This document shows positions 1-8,243 of a stretch of 32,029 nucleotides of DNA, piece after piece. Source of the stretch: Actinomycetes bacterium. Lineage in GTDB: Bacteria > Actinomycetota > Acidimicrobiia > Acidimicrobiales > Palsa-688. Where the stretch lies: the NCBI GenBank assembly GCA_021808665.1, contig JAKBBA010000039.1, positions 1 through 32,029 of the forward strand, read 5' to 3'. Numbering within the stretch: position 1 is the stretch's first letter; every line of letters starts with the position of its first letter. The position numbers and the translations under genes were made by a program. The notes under the pieces are model-generated. The model worked only from the letters and a program-made list of their open reading frames with translations. It made no database searches and was not told the origin of the DNA.

Positions 1-2
1 CC

Positions 3-653
3 GGTCTTTACTCCTACCTCGACCGCGAGGGTTTTGGCCGCACGGCGCGCTCGGCCACGGCGCCCGGCGAGATCTCGGCCGTCGTCGCCTACCAGATCGG
101 GGCCATGTCAGCGGCTTGCGGGTTGGTCGGAACGAGCGTGTCCTACGTGAAGCTACACGGGGCCCTGTACAACCAGGCCGCATCGCAGGCCTCCGTAGCA
201 GACGAGGTCCTCCGCGCTGTCGCTTCGTGGGTTCCTCCCGCCGACACCCCATTGGCCGCCGTGTCGCCCCTCCCCGTGCTGTGCCCTCCGGGATCGCAGA
301 TCGCCTTGAGCGCGGCCTCGTTCGGCGTGACGGCGTTCTCGGAGTTCTTCGCCGACCGGGCCTACAACTCTGACGGGACCCTCGCGGATCGACGTGTCGC
401 CGGGGCGCTCGTACACGACGCGACGGTGGTGGCGGAGCGTGTCAGGAGGCTGCTCGTCGACGGCATCGTCGAGACGCTGCAGGGCACGAACCTTCCCCTA
501 AGAGCGGATTCGATCTGCGTGCACGGCGACACGCCAGGCGCGCTGGAGCTCGCCCGGTGCGTGAGACGCGCCGTCGAAGAGACGGGCACGGAGGTGGCCC
601 CGTTCGCGAGCCGGGGACGCCAGGGCGTCTCCCCCAGGCGACTCCCTGCGTGA
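3..653 (+). CDS. pxpA: 5-oxoprolinase subunit A (LamB/YcsF family), 5' end missing
   Basis: PxpA works with PxpB and PxpC to open 5-oxoproline (pyroglutamate) to glutamate using ATP in the cytoplasm. The frame is open from the window edge, so the true start lies outside. The first codons read GLYSYLDREGFGR, matching the conserved S-Y-x-D-R-E-G-F-G-R segment of LamB/YcsF proteins. YQIGAM and YVKLHGALYN follow, both family signatures. ADRAYNSDGTL and the VHGDTPGALELAR segment near the end (residues counted from the edge, about 175-190) are also typical. About 216 codons are visible against roughly 250 for a full protein, so only the first few dozen residues are lost. The TGA stop overlaps the GTG start of the next gene, which implies translational coupling with pxpBC. 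Identity is firm. Confidence 0.93.
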   Translation, partial: GLYSYLDREGFGRTARSATAPGEISAVVAYQIGAMSAACGLVGTSVSYVKLHGALYNQAASQASVADEVLRAVASWVPPADTPLAAVSPLPVLCPPGSQIALSAASFGVTAFSEFFADRAYNSDGTLADRRVAGALVHDATVVAERVRRLLVDGIVETLQGTNLPLRADSICVHGDTPGALELARCVRRAVEETGTEVAPFASRGRQGVSPRRLPA

Positions 654-2323
654 CCCGGGTCCGGGTGCTGCCCGCGGGCAGGAACGCCGTCATCGTGGAA
701 GGCACGGACAACGAGACACTCAACCGGCTGTGGCGGCTCCTGCGCTACGGGGCGTACTCCGGGGTCGAGGAAGTGATCGTCGGGGCGCGTACGGTCGGCG
801 TGATCGTGAGCCCGGGTACCGACCCTCACGCCGTCCTCCAAGCCGCCTTAGGCCGTATGCGCCTCGGAGAGAGCGACTCGCACAACCCTGACGGATCGCA
901 GTCCGAGTCAGCGGCCCCACGAACGCTGACCATACCGGTCGACTACGACGGCCTCGACCTCGACCTCACCGCCGCCGAGCTGGGAATGCCACCGGCGGAG
1001 ATCGCCCGCCGACATTCAGCTTCGACGTGGACCGTCGACTTCCTTGGCTTCTCCCCTGGATTCGCGTACCTGTCCGGCGGCGACCCCGCCTTGTGGGTGC
1101 CACGCCTGAGCTCCCCGAGGCTGTCGGTCCCCGCCGGGTCGGTGGCTATCGCCGCCGGGATGACCGCCGTGTACCCTCAGCCCACTCCCGGCGGATGGCG
1201 CATCATAGGATCCACCCAACTCTCGCTCTTCGACGCCCGCGAAGAGAACCCGTCGCTGCTCCTACCTGGCGACCGGGTACTCTTCCGGGCTTCCGCCCTT
1301 AGGGGCGGCACCGGATCGACCCTACGGAGGACCCCTTCGTCTACGCCGCATGCCTCCGGACGACCGGAAATGGGGGTGTCCTCGCCTGCAACCGGCGATG
1401 CACGTGCGGCCAGCCCCAGTACTTTGGCGTCCGGCTACTTGAAAGTGCTCGACTCGGGGATTGGATCCACCGTCCAAGATTGCGGGAGGCGCGGCTACGG
1501 GCACCTGGGAGTTCCCAGGGCCGGCGCAGCCGACGCAGCCTCCGCCGCCCGGGCTAACGCTCTCGTCGGGAACCCTGCGGCGAGCGCTCTCATCGAGAGT
1601 CTCGTCGGCCCGGCGGCGCCTGGTCTCGTTCTACGACTCGGAGCTCCCCGGACCGTCGCAGTGTGCGGCGCCCGGGCCGAGGTGACCGTCGACGGGATCC
1701 CCGCCCGCCAGGACGTTCCCCTACACTTGGGCGCCGGCGCGGAGCTACGGCTTGGGCGCGGCCTGTCCGGTCTACGCGTGTACGTGGCCGTGGCGGGTGG
1801 CATAGACGTGGAACCTGTCCTTGGCAGCCGGTCGACCGACACCCTGTCCGGCCTCGGCCCTGCCCGGCTCCAGCCGGGAGACGTCCTGCCCCTGGGAGCG
1901 CCCGGGAAGTCCACAACGACCGGGCCCGCCTTCGCCACACCCGCTATCCCGACTCCTGCCTTCCCTACAACTGGGGAGGTGATCCGTCTTGGTGTCACCC
2001 CAGGACCGCGCTACGACTGGCTTGACCGAAGCGGCCTGGCAACGCTGACCGGGACGCCCTTCGAAGTGTCGAGCGCCGCCGACCGCACCGGCGTCCGTCT
2101 CGCCGGCCCGCCGATCACCTTGGCGGGGGAATCTCAGCTGCCTTCGGAGGCTCTCGTCGCCGGAGCGGTCGAGATCGCTGGAGGCGGGTCGGCAATAGTC
2201 ATGCTCCGCAACCATCCGACTACCGGAGGCTATCCCGTAGTAGCCGTGCTCGACGACCCAGACGTCGACCTGCTCGCACAATGCCCTCCCGGTATCAAAA
2301 TACGATTCGACTTTCATCGCTGA
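650..2323 (+). CDS. 5-oxoprolinase subunits B and C fused (PxpB-PxpC, KipI-KipA)
   Basis: This single protein of about 557 residues carries both remaining 5-oxoprolinase subunits. Residues 1 to about 215 are PxpB/KipI-like: TVDFLGFSPGFAYLSG, the SVPAGSVAIA segment and PTPGGWRIIGST are hallmarks. A low-complexity Ser/Thr/Pro/Gly linker follows. From about residue 264 the PxpC/KipA (biotin-dependent-carboxyltransferase-like) domain begins with LKVLDSGIGSTVQDCGRRG and continues with VAVAGGID and RNHPTTGGYPVVAVL. I chose GTG 650 because it overlaps the pxpA stop as GTGA and leads into VTRVRVLPAGRNAVIVE, as expected for PxpB. An upstream ATG at 557 would add Arg-rich sequence inside pxpA. Fusions of these two subunits are known in several bacteria. 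The job is to salvage pyroglutamate, for example from N-terminal pyroglutamyl peptides. Confidence 0.92.
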   Translation: MTRVRVLPAGRNAVIVEGTDNETLNRLWRLLRYGAYSGVEEVIVGARTVGVIVSPGTDPHAVLQAALGRMRLGESDSHNPDGSQSESAAPRTLTIPVDYDGLDLDLTAAELGMPPAEIARRHSASTWTVDFLGFSPGFAYLSGGDPALWVPRLSSPRLSVPAGSVAIAAGMTAVYPQPTPGGWRIIGSTQLSLFDAREENPSLLLPGDRVLFRASALRGGTGSTLRRTPSSTPHASGRPEMGVSSPATGDARAASPSTLASGYLKVLDSGIGSTVQDCGRRGYGHLGVPRAGAADAASAARANALVGNPAASALIESLVGPAAPGLVLRLGAPRTVAVCGARAEVTVDGIPARQDVPLHLGAGAELRLGRGLSGLRVYVAVAGGIDVEPVLGSRSTDTLSGLGPARLQPGDVLPLGAPGKSTTTGPAFATPAIPTPAFPTTGEVIRLGVTPGPRYDWLDRSGLATLTGTPFEVSSAADRTGVRLAGPPITLAGESQLPSEALVAGAVEIAGGGSAIVMLRNHPTTGGYPVVAVLDDPDVDLLAQCPPGIKIRFDFHR

Positions 2324-2433
2324 TCACACAGCCTGCATCCCATAACCAGCGCTCGGGCTCAGGCCAAGTAGAGCCAACGAATGCTGAGTCGAGTTCGAGC
2401 CTTCTGCACTCGGGAGACAGCTGCACGTCGAGG

Positions 2434-3822
2434 TTAGCGCGACGCCGCCAGCTGATCAGCTACCGACAGCGCCCGGTCGACGACGCTGAGGCCGAAGCGA
2501 AGATCGTCCTCGGCAATCGTCAACGGTGGTAGCAGGTGGAGTCGGTTGAAGTGGCTGAACAGGGACACTCCCTCATCCAGTGCAGCCTTTACTACTGTCG
2601 ACATCGGCTGAGCATCTGCACCCTTTGCGTTAAACGGCACGAGGGGCTCCCTGGTCGCACGATCGGTAACGAGCTCGATGGCCCAGAAGCAGCCAAGACC
2701 ACGCACCTCCCCAACGCTCGGATGCCGTTGCGCAATCGCCTGCAGCTCCGGACCGAGAATTTCCTCTCCAAGTCGACGGCTGCGCTCCACCAGTCCCTCG
2801 TCTTCGAATAGCCCTATAGATGCAACGGCTGCAGCACAGGCAAGGGGATGACCGGAGTACGTCAAGCCGCCGGGGTAGGACACCTCGGCGAATGTGGAGG
2901 CTACCTCCTCCGATAAGATCACACCGCCCAAGGGGACGTAGCCGGAATTGACTCCTTTTGCAAAGGTAATGAGATCAGGGCGCACTCCCCACCTGTCTAC
3001 CGCAAACCACTCGCCGCAGCGCCCGAACCCGGCCATGACTTCGTCGTCGATCATCAAGATCCCGTAGCGATCACAGATCTCTCTCACACCTTGGAGGTAA
3101 CCGTCTGGCGGGACGAGAATGCCGTTCGTTCCTACTACCGGCTCAAGGAGCACAGCAGCTACGTATTGAGGTCCCTCAAGAGCAAGGACCTCTTCAAGGT
3201 GCGCTAGGCTCCTAACGCACTCCTCCTCTTGTGAACGGGCTCCGAAGGCCGATCTATAGGCGTAAGGACCGAAGAACCTCACGATTCCAGGCATGCCCGG
3301 CTCCGATGGCCAACGTCGGGGATCACCGGTCAGCGTGATTGCTCCCCCGGTAGCCCCGTGATAGGAGCGGTAAGCAACGAGGATCTTGTTACGGCCTGTG
3401 TGCAGGCGGGCGAGCCTGATAGCGTTCTCGTTAGCTTCGGCTCCGCCGTTTGTAAAGAACACCTGCTTGAGGCCTGTTGGAGCGTGCTTCAATATGAGCC
3501 GTGCCGCCTCCCCGCGGCGATCGTTAGCGAAGGAAGGGGCTATCGTGCACAACGTCTTCGCCTGCTCGATGATCGCATTGACCAGACGAGGATGTTGGTG
3601 GCCAACGTTGGTGTATACCAACTGAGATGCGAGATCTAGATATCGACGCCCTTCGTAATCCCAGTACCAGGAGCCCTCGGCTCCTGCTACGGCGATCGGC
3701 TTGCGGTTCCGCTGCGCAGACCAAGAGTGAAAGACGTACTCCTCGTCATCACGTATAACCTGCGCCGCCTCGTCCGAATACAGCCCGGTGTCCGAACGCA
3801 GCCCGGATAGCGATGTGCTCAT
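2434..3822 (-). CDS. class III PLP-dependent omega-aminotransferase
   Basis: This 462-residue enzyme is a class III (ornithine/GABA/beta-alanine type) aminotransferase that moves a terminal amino group to a keto acid with pyridoxal phosphate. Visible landmarks are FFTNGGAEANENAIRLAR (PLP phosphate region), the YRSYHGATGGA segment, MIDDEVMAGFGRCGEWFA with the Asp that contacts the PLP nitrogen, and FAKGVNSGYVPLGGV with the Schiff-base lysine at about K289. Length is normal. ATG 3822 is preceded by AAGGGG at good spacing. It lies 10 bases downstream of the semialdehyde dehydrogenase gene on the same strand, so they are probably one transcript. A beta-alanine or other omega-amino acid:pyruvate transaminase is the most likely role, because a malonate or methylmalonate semialdehyde product would suit the partner enzyme. 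GABA or diamine substrates are not excluded. Confidence 0.88.
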   Translation of the reverse strand: MSTSLSGLRSDTGLYSDEAAQVIRDDEEYVFHSWSAQRNRKPIAVAGAEGSWYWDYEGRRYLDLASQLVYTNVGHQHPRLVNAIIEQAKTLCTIAPSFANDRRGEAARLILKHAPTGLKQVFFTNGGAEANENAIRLARLHTGRNKILVAYRSYHGATGGAITLTGDPRRWPSEPGMPGIVRFFGPYAYRSAFGARSQEEECVRSLAHLEEVLALEGPQYVAAVLLEPVVGTNGILVPPDGYLQGVREICDRYGILMIDDEVMAGFGRCGEWFAVDRWGVRPDLITFAKGVNSGYVPLGGVILSEEVASTFAEVSYPGGLTYSGHPLACAAAVASIGLFEDEGLVERSRRLGEEILGPELQAIAQRHPSVGEVRGLGCFWAIELVTDRATREPLVPFNAKGADAQPMSTVVKAALDEGVSLFSHFNRLHLLPPLTIAEDDLRFGLSVVDRALSVADQLAASR

Positions 3823-3832
3823 ATCAAACCCC

Positions 3833-5323
3833 TTAACGAGTCAGTGGGAATCCCAAGTCGACCTGCGACGAGGAAGGTGCGGGCCACCGGCTGGTGACCA
3901 CTTTCATACGGGTGTAGAAGCGGATCCCGTCAGGACCGTACATGTGGGTGTCACCGAAAAGGGATGCCTTCCAGCCGCCGAAACTATAGCCGGCCACCGG
4001 GACCGGGATCGGGACGTTTATCCCCACCATTCCAACTTCACACTCTGACTGGAAGCGACGAGCAGTGCCGCCGTCCCTGGTGAATATAGCAGTCCCATTC
4101 CCGTAGGGATTAGAGTTCACTAGCTCAAGGGCTTCCTCATAGGTGTTCACCCTCACGACGCACAGAACGGGCCCGAAGACCTCATCACGATATACGCTCA
4201 TGTCGGGTTGTACCCTGTCGACAAGGCACGGCCCGAGGAAGAATCCGGCCGAGGGGACTTCATGTGCCCGTCCGTCGTAGACGAGATGGGCACCTTCTCG
4301 AACGCTCGCATCCAGGTAGGAAGCAACCTTCTCCCGGTGCTCTGCGCTGATCAGTGGTCCGACTTCGCTTGAGGGCTCTGCACCCGGACCGACCCGAATC
4401 CTCGCCAATCGGGACGACACTGCGTCCACGAGGGTATCGCCCACCGCTCCGACGGCTACTACAACAGACACTGCCATGCAGCGTTCGCCCGCCGAGCCGT
4501 ACGCCGCAGACACGGCCGCGTCAGCGGCAAGGTCGATGTCGGCGTCTGGCAGTACGACCATGTGGTTCTTGGCCCCGCCAAGTGCCTGAACCCGCTTTCC
4601 CGCCTGCGTCCCTCGCTCGTAAACGTGCCGAGCGACCGCCGTTGAGCCGACAAATGACACAGCGGATACCTTATTGGAGTCCAGGAGAGCGTCGACGGCT
4701 TCCCGGTCTCCGTGGATCACGTTGAACACTCCGTCGGGCAGGCCGGCCCTTTTCAGCAGTTGAGCAATCACGATCGACGCCGATGGATCCTTCTCCGATG
4801 GCTTGAGTACGACCGTGTTGCCACATGCGATGGCGTTGCTTAGCATCCATAGGGGAACCATCGCGGGAAAGTTGAACGGGGTGATCCCGGCAACAACTCC
4901 GAGTGGCTGGCGGATCGAGTAGACATCCACCCCGGATGACACTTGTTCAGAATACTCGCCTTTTAGAAGATGTGGTATGCCACAAGCGAACTCGACGTTC
5001 TCGAGCCCACGAGCTAGCTCGCCGAGGGCATCTGAAGTGGTCTTGCCGTGCTCGGCTGTTATCGCAGCTGCCAGCGACTGCCGCTCCTCGAAAAGGAGTT
5101 GGCGGAAACGGAACATGATCTCGCTACGACGCGACAGCGCGTAGCAAGACCAGTCGGCGAAAGCTGAACTGGCAATGTCAACAGCACTGTCCACCTCTGG
5201 CGCTGATGCTAAGGCCACCTCTGCTTGCTGCTCCCCAGTCGCGGGGTCCCATACGGCCCCTCTCCGTCCGCCACTTTGACCGGATTCTGATCGGCCGCCG
5301 AGCCAATGTTCTATCAGGCGCAT
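3833..5323 (-). CDS. mmsA: CoA-acylating methylmalonate/malonate-semialdehyde dehydrogenase
   Basis: This 496-residue aldehyde dehydrogenase matches the MmsA subfamily, which oxidises methylmalonate semialdehyde or malonate semialdehyde with CoA and NAD+ to propionyl-CoA or acetyl-CoA. The MmsA-type segment ITPFNFPAMVPLWM is present, as is the catalytic region GSAGERCMA with the nucleophile at about C282. EVFGPVLCVVRVNTYEEAL and the C-terminal GGWKASLFGDTHMYGPDGIRFYTR are also MmsA-like. Length is typical. The ATG is preceded by a purine-rich AAAGGGAAGGGA ribosome-binding site. Together with the downstream class III aminotransferase it forms a two-gene beta-amino acid catabolic operon read away from the MaoC gene. 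Valine or pyrimidine-derived substrates are possible alternatives. Confidence 0.92.
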   Translation of the reverse strand: MRLIEHWLGGRSESGQSGGRRGAVWDPATGEQQAEVALASAPEVDSAVDIASSAFADWSCYALSRRSEIMFRFRQLLFEERQSLAAAITAEHGKTTSDALGELARGLENVEFACGIPHLLKGEYSEQVSSGVDVYSIRQPLGVVAGITPFNFPAMVPLWMLSNAIACGNTVVLKPSEKDPSASIVIAQLLKRAGLPDGVFNVIHGDREAVDALLDSNKVSAVSFVGSTAVARHVYERGTQAGKRVQALGGAKNHMVVLPDADIDLAADAAVSAAYGSAGERCMAVSVVVAVGAVGDTLVDAVSSRLARIRVGPGAEPSSEVGPLISAEHREKVASYLDASVREGAHLVYDGRAHEVPSAGFFLGPCLVDRVQPDMSVYRDEVFGPVLCVVRVNTYEEALELVNSNPYGNGTAIFTRDGGTARRFQSECEVGMVGINVPIPVPVAGYSFGGWKASLFGDTHMYGPDGIRFYTRMKVVTSRWPAPSSSQVDLGFPLTR

Positions 5324-5439
5324 TCCCTTCCCTTTCTAAGCCACACGAAGCCACACTATTCGGTGTTGCTATCTGTCACAGGAGAGCTGTTACTGGCGAA
5401 AATGTGGCTGTCCGTGACAAACCGGTATACTAGTCGACG
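5324..5439. promoter_or_regulatory. divergent promoter region between mmsA and the MaoC gene
   Basis: This 116-bp gap separates divergent genes. On the + strand TATACT at 5426-5431 is a good -10 element; its -35 is weak. AAGCCACAC occurs twice in direct orientation (5338-5346 and 5348-5356, period 10), and TGTGGCT at 5403-5409 is an inverted copy of the core. TGTCAC (5374-5379) and GTGACA (5414-5419) form another inverted pair. These could be operator sites, but no regulator is assigned. Confidence 0.45.
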
Positions 5440-6345
5440 TTGGCACGCTGGACGCGGCGTCCATTAGGCCTCCAAATCGAGAATACAGTAAATAGGGGGG
5501 TTGCTATCAACATTGGCACCACAAACGCCGTGAGCGTAGACGCAAGGTGGCTCATGGCGTACGCCGCTTCTATCGATGACACCAAGCCTACCCATATAGA
5601 TACGACCGTTTCAGGTGGAATCGTTGGCCATCCCCTCTTCGTGGTCTGTCTCGAATGGCCCGTCTTGGCCTCGTGCAGACTCGACGATCCGGACGTCCAA
5701 GTCACAGGGGCGTCGGCGGTGCTTCACGCTGGCCAAGACACGATCATCCACAGACTGGTAAGGCCCGGAGACTCGCTTGCCACTTCGCTGACGATCGAGG
5801 GTATCGAAGCGAAGCGTCCAGGCGTTCTGGTTCGCTACCTGCTCGAAACGGTGGACGCCGAGGGACTGCCCGTAGCTACCACGCGATTCGATGTGCTTGC
5901 GCTAGGAGCACACCACGATCTACCCGACTTTGCCCCTACTGGCGACAACCTCCCAGCGTGGGTGCCACCGTCAGAGGCTTCCGGCCTTCACGAGGCGACC
6001 TTTCAGGTCGGCGCCGGATCCGCCCACATATATTCGGAGTGCGCCCGGATCTTCAACCCGATACACACCGATAGGGCGGTCGCTCGCGCCGCAGGCATGG
6101 ACCATCCCATCCTTCACGGGACAGCCACGCTCGCCCGCGCAGTATCCACCATCGTCGACCAAGTGTGGGAAGGTCGCTCCGAGACAGTGACCCGAGTCTC
6201 TGGACGGTTCGCATCCCCAGTAACACCGCCGAGCGTGCTGACGGTCCGCTGGAGCACCTGCGACGACGCGGTCGTCACCTTCCAGGTAGTCGCACCGGGA
6301 GATAGAGTCGTGGTGGACCAAGGTCTCATCATGAACTCCGATTAG
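5440..6345 (+). CDS. MaoC-like (hotdog) acyl dehydratase/hydratase
   Basis: This protein of up to 301 residues is a double-hotdog MaoC-type protein, a family that adds or removes water on acyl-CoA or related esters. The N-terminal part shows SVDARWLMAYAASIDD and VGHPLFVVCLEWPVL. The second half has the hydratase-like segment FNPIHTDRAVARAAGMDHPILHG from about residue 205. The conserved His of NPIH is kept, but the Asp expected two residues before the Asn (D-x-N-P) is Ile here, so activity or substrate may differ. The start is uncertain. TTG 5440 is the longest option, but a TATACT -10 at 5426-5431 would begin the RNA almost at that codon. An ATT at 5512 lies behind AGGGGGG (5494-5500), and GTG 5530 is a further choice. 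It is transcribed alone, divergent from mmsA and convergent with the ABC permease genes. Confidence 0.78.
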   Translation: MARWTRRPLGLQIENTVNRGVAINIGTTNAVSVDARWLMAYAASIDDTKPTHIDTTVSGGIVGHPLFVVCLEWPVLASCRLDDPDVQVTGASAVLHAGQDTIIHRLVRPGDSLATSLTIEGIEAKRPGVLVRYLLETVDAEGLPVATTRFDVLALGAHHDLPDFAPTGDNLPAWVPPSEASGLHEATFQVGAGSAHIYSECARIFNPIHTDRAVARAAGMDHPILHGTATLARAVSTIVDQVWEGRSETVTRVSGRFASPVTPPSVLTVRWSTCDDAVVTFQVVAPGDRVVVDQGLIMNSD

Positions 6346-6430
6346 GCGACACGGCGTTATTAGAGCGGCCCGGCCTTTCCGCAGGTCTCTTTTCAAAGGA
6401 TCGCTACCGGGTAGCCGATTGTGCTACAAG

Positions 6431-7369
6431 TCATTTTACAGCGCCGGCGTTAAGGCTGCGTATCAACTGCTTGTTGAAGATAATCATGAGTATGAAGACG
6501 GGGACAGACGCTATAACCGCTCCCGCCAGGACGACGTCATAGTTTTTGAAAGTGGTGGAATTCAGCGTCTTCAGTCCGATTTGGATGGTGCGGTGAGCTG
6601 AACTGTTCGTAGTGAGGATCAGTGGCCAGAGGTACTGGTTCCACGCGGCTAGCGCTGATATGACAAGGTACGACGCCAACTGAGGTCTGACAAGCGGCAA
6701 GGCTACCCTCCATAGGAAGCCCATCGAGCTGTCTCCGTCCAGGGTTGCCGCTTCGCGCAGCTCTTTCGATATCCCGCGGAATGCCTGCCGCAGAAGAAAT
6801 ATGCCGAACGCAGACATCATGAACGGAAGTGCCAGAGCGACGATCGAGTTGCTCAAGCCAAGGGAGTCGATGGTCTGCACGTTTACGACGATCGTCACTT
6901 CGAAGGGGATCAGCAGTGTCGAAAGGACCAGCGCCCACAAGATCCGCTTCAGAGGGAACTCGTACGCGGCGAAGGCCCAAGCTGCCAGGACGCTAGTAAC
7001 AGTAGAGCCGACTACAATGAGCAGGGTCTGCTGGATCGAGTTGACAAAGTACTTCCACATGTCTCCCTGGATGAACGCTTTGCTGTAGGCGTCCCATTGC
7101 GGGTGAATCGGGAAGAAGACCGGCGGCTGAGCTACGTACTCGCTCTGGGTTAGAAGAGAGCTGACCAGCGTCATATATAAGGGAAACAGGACGATGAGAG
7201 CCCCAACCGTCAGAACCGCGTAGCTAAGGTACTTGCGAATGCTCGGTCGCAGACGTGAGCCGTGCGAAGAGTCGGGGGCGCCGTGCGATCGAGCGGTCCG
7301 CGACCGCTTGCCTGTATCGGAGGGTTCCGTCACGGAGCGCAAGGTCACGGTAGATACGTCAGTTTCCAT
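6431..7369 (-). CDS. ABC importer permease, MalG-like (carbohydrate-type family)
   Basis: This inner-membrane permease of about 312 residues carries the typical EAA loop, ELREAATLDGDSSMGFLWRVALPLVRPQL, which docks on the ATPase. Several hydrophobic spans are seen, including YLSYAVLTVGALIVLFPLYMTL near the N-terminus and a late AWNQYLWPLIL segment typical of MalG/UgpE-type proteins. The frame stays open to a TTG at 7405, but ATG 7369 fits better: it overlaps the stop of the upstream permease by 11 bases and gives a normal length. Together with 7359-8243 and 8243-9298 it forms the membrane and ATPase part of one importer. The matching solute-binding gene is not adjacent; the only candidate lies about 15 kb away at 24589-26025. 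The family usually moves sugars, but the neighbours are peptide enzymes, so the cargo is open. Confidence 0.9.
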   Translation of the reverse strand: METDVSTVTLRSVTEPSDTGKRSRTARSHGAPDSSHGSRLRPSIRKYLSYAVLTVGALIVLFPLYMTLVSSLLTQSEYVAQPPVFFPIHPQWDAYSKAFIQGDMWKYFVNSIQQTLLIVVGSTVTSVLAAWAFAAYEFPLKRILWALVLSTLLIPFEVTIVVNVQTIDSLGLSNSIVALALPFMMSAFGIFLLRQAFRGISKELREAATLDGDSSMGFLWRVALPLVRPQLASYLVISALAAWNQYLWPLILTTNSSAHRTIQIGLKTLNSTTFKNYDVVLAGAVIASVPVFILMIIFNKQLIRSLNAGAVK

Positions 7370-8243
7370 AGTGAACCCGCTTCTCGAGGAATCGGAACTG
7401 GGCAAATGTGATCAAGGCAGTCAGCACGAACAGGGCTATCGCTGCACATGCCGCAACTCCCTGGTTGGGGGAGACAATTACGTCTTGGTAGATAAGGTAC
7501 GACAGGGTCTCTGTGTTCGTGTAGGTGGATGCCCCCGGACCGATCAGGAGGTCCATCTGTCCGAATGTGTACAAAGCGCTGATCGTCCCTATCGCGACTA
7601 CGTAGAAGATCATGGGGCTGAGCAGGGGAACAGTTACACCCCAGAAGCGGCGAACTGGACTCGCCCCGTCAACAAGAGACGCTTCGAGGACCTCTTCAGG
7701 CAACGACTGCAGCGCTGCACTGAAGAGAATAAAAGACAAGCCTATGAACTGCCACACGCCGATAACGGCCATGGCTGGAAGAGCATCCGTCGGGCTCTGA
7801 AGGATCGGCGGGTTGGGGTTGACGCCTATCGACGGCAGGAGTCCGTTGACCGGGTTGAGGAAGGTCCCAAAGACCAATGCCGCCACAGCCACAGAACTCA
7901 CTGCTGTCGTGGAGAAGATGACCCGGTAGAAGCCCATCCCCCGGAGCTTCTGGTGAGCTGCAACGGCGAGCACTAGACCCAGGACGACCCCGACAGGAAC
8001 GACCATCACGGTGTAAAGCGATGTCGAGATGAGTGAATGGATGAACGTGGATGAGGTGATGACCGAAGTGAACTGGCTCAGTCCCGCCCACCGGCTCGGA
8101 AGCCCGGGATAGGGGGCCGTGCGGTACAGCGCCAGGTCAAAGTTGCGCAGAAACGGGTAAAGCATGAACACGCCGAAGAGCAGCAACGCCGGCAAGATCA
8201 GCGCGTACGCGGATACGGCATCACGGAGCTTTTGGTGCCTCAT
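7359..8243 (-). CDS. ABC importer permease, MalF/UgpA-like
   Basis: This permease of 294 residues is the partner of the MalG-like protein. The N-terminal AYALILPALLLFGVFMLYPFLRNF is the usual first span. The EAA loop reads LPEEVLEASLVDGASPVRRFWGVTVPLLSPM, and further spans follow up to the C-terminal ALFVLTALITFAQFRFLEK. The open frame extends upstream to 8564, but that extension is Arg/Gly-rich sequence antisense-like to the ATPase gene. ATG 8243 is the real start: it overlaps the ATPase stop as TGATG, a strong coupling signal. Its own stop overlaps the MalG-like start. Cargo cannot be told from the sequence. Confidence 0.91.
   Translation of the reverse strand: MRHQKLRDAVSAYALILPALLLFGVFMLYPFLRNFDLALYRTAPYPGLPSRWAGLSQFTSVITSSTFIHSLISTSLYTVMVVPVGVVLGLVLAVAAHQKLRGMGFYRVIFSTTAVSSVAVAALVFGTFLNPVNGLLPSIGVNPNPPILQSPTDALPAMAVIGVWQFIGLSFILFSAALQSLPEEVLEASLVDGASPVRRFWGVTVPLLSPMIFYVVAIGTISALYTFGQMDLLIGPGASTYTNTETLSYLIYQDVIVSPNQGVAACAAIALFVLTALITFAQFRFLEKRVHYGN

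Noticed and set aside
557..649. Earlier ATG start for the PxpB-PxpC fusion
   Set aside because: The extra residues are Arg/Gly-rich and lie inside pxpA; GTG 650 fits the coupled start and the domain boundary.
6403..6415. GCTAC-CGG-GTAGC hairpin between the convergent MaoC and permease genes
   Set aside because: The stem is only 5 bp and has no U-tract, so it does not support a terminator.
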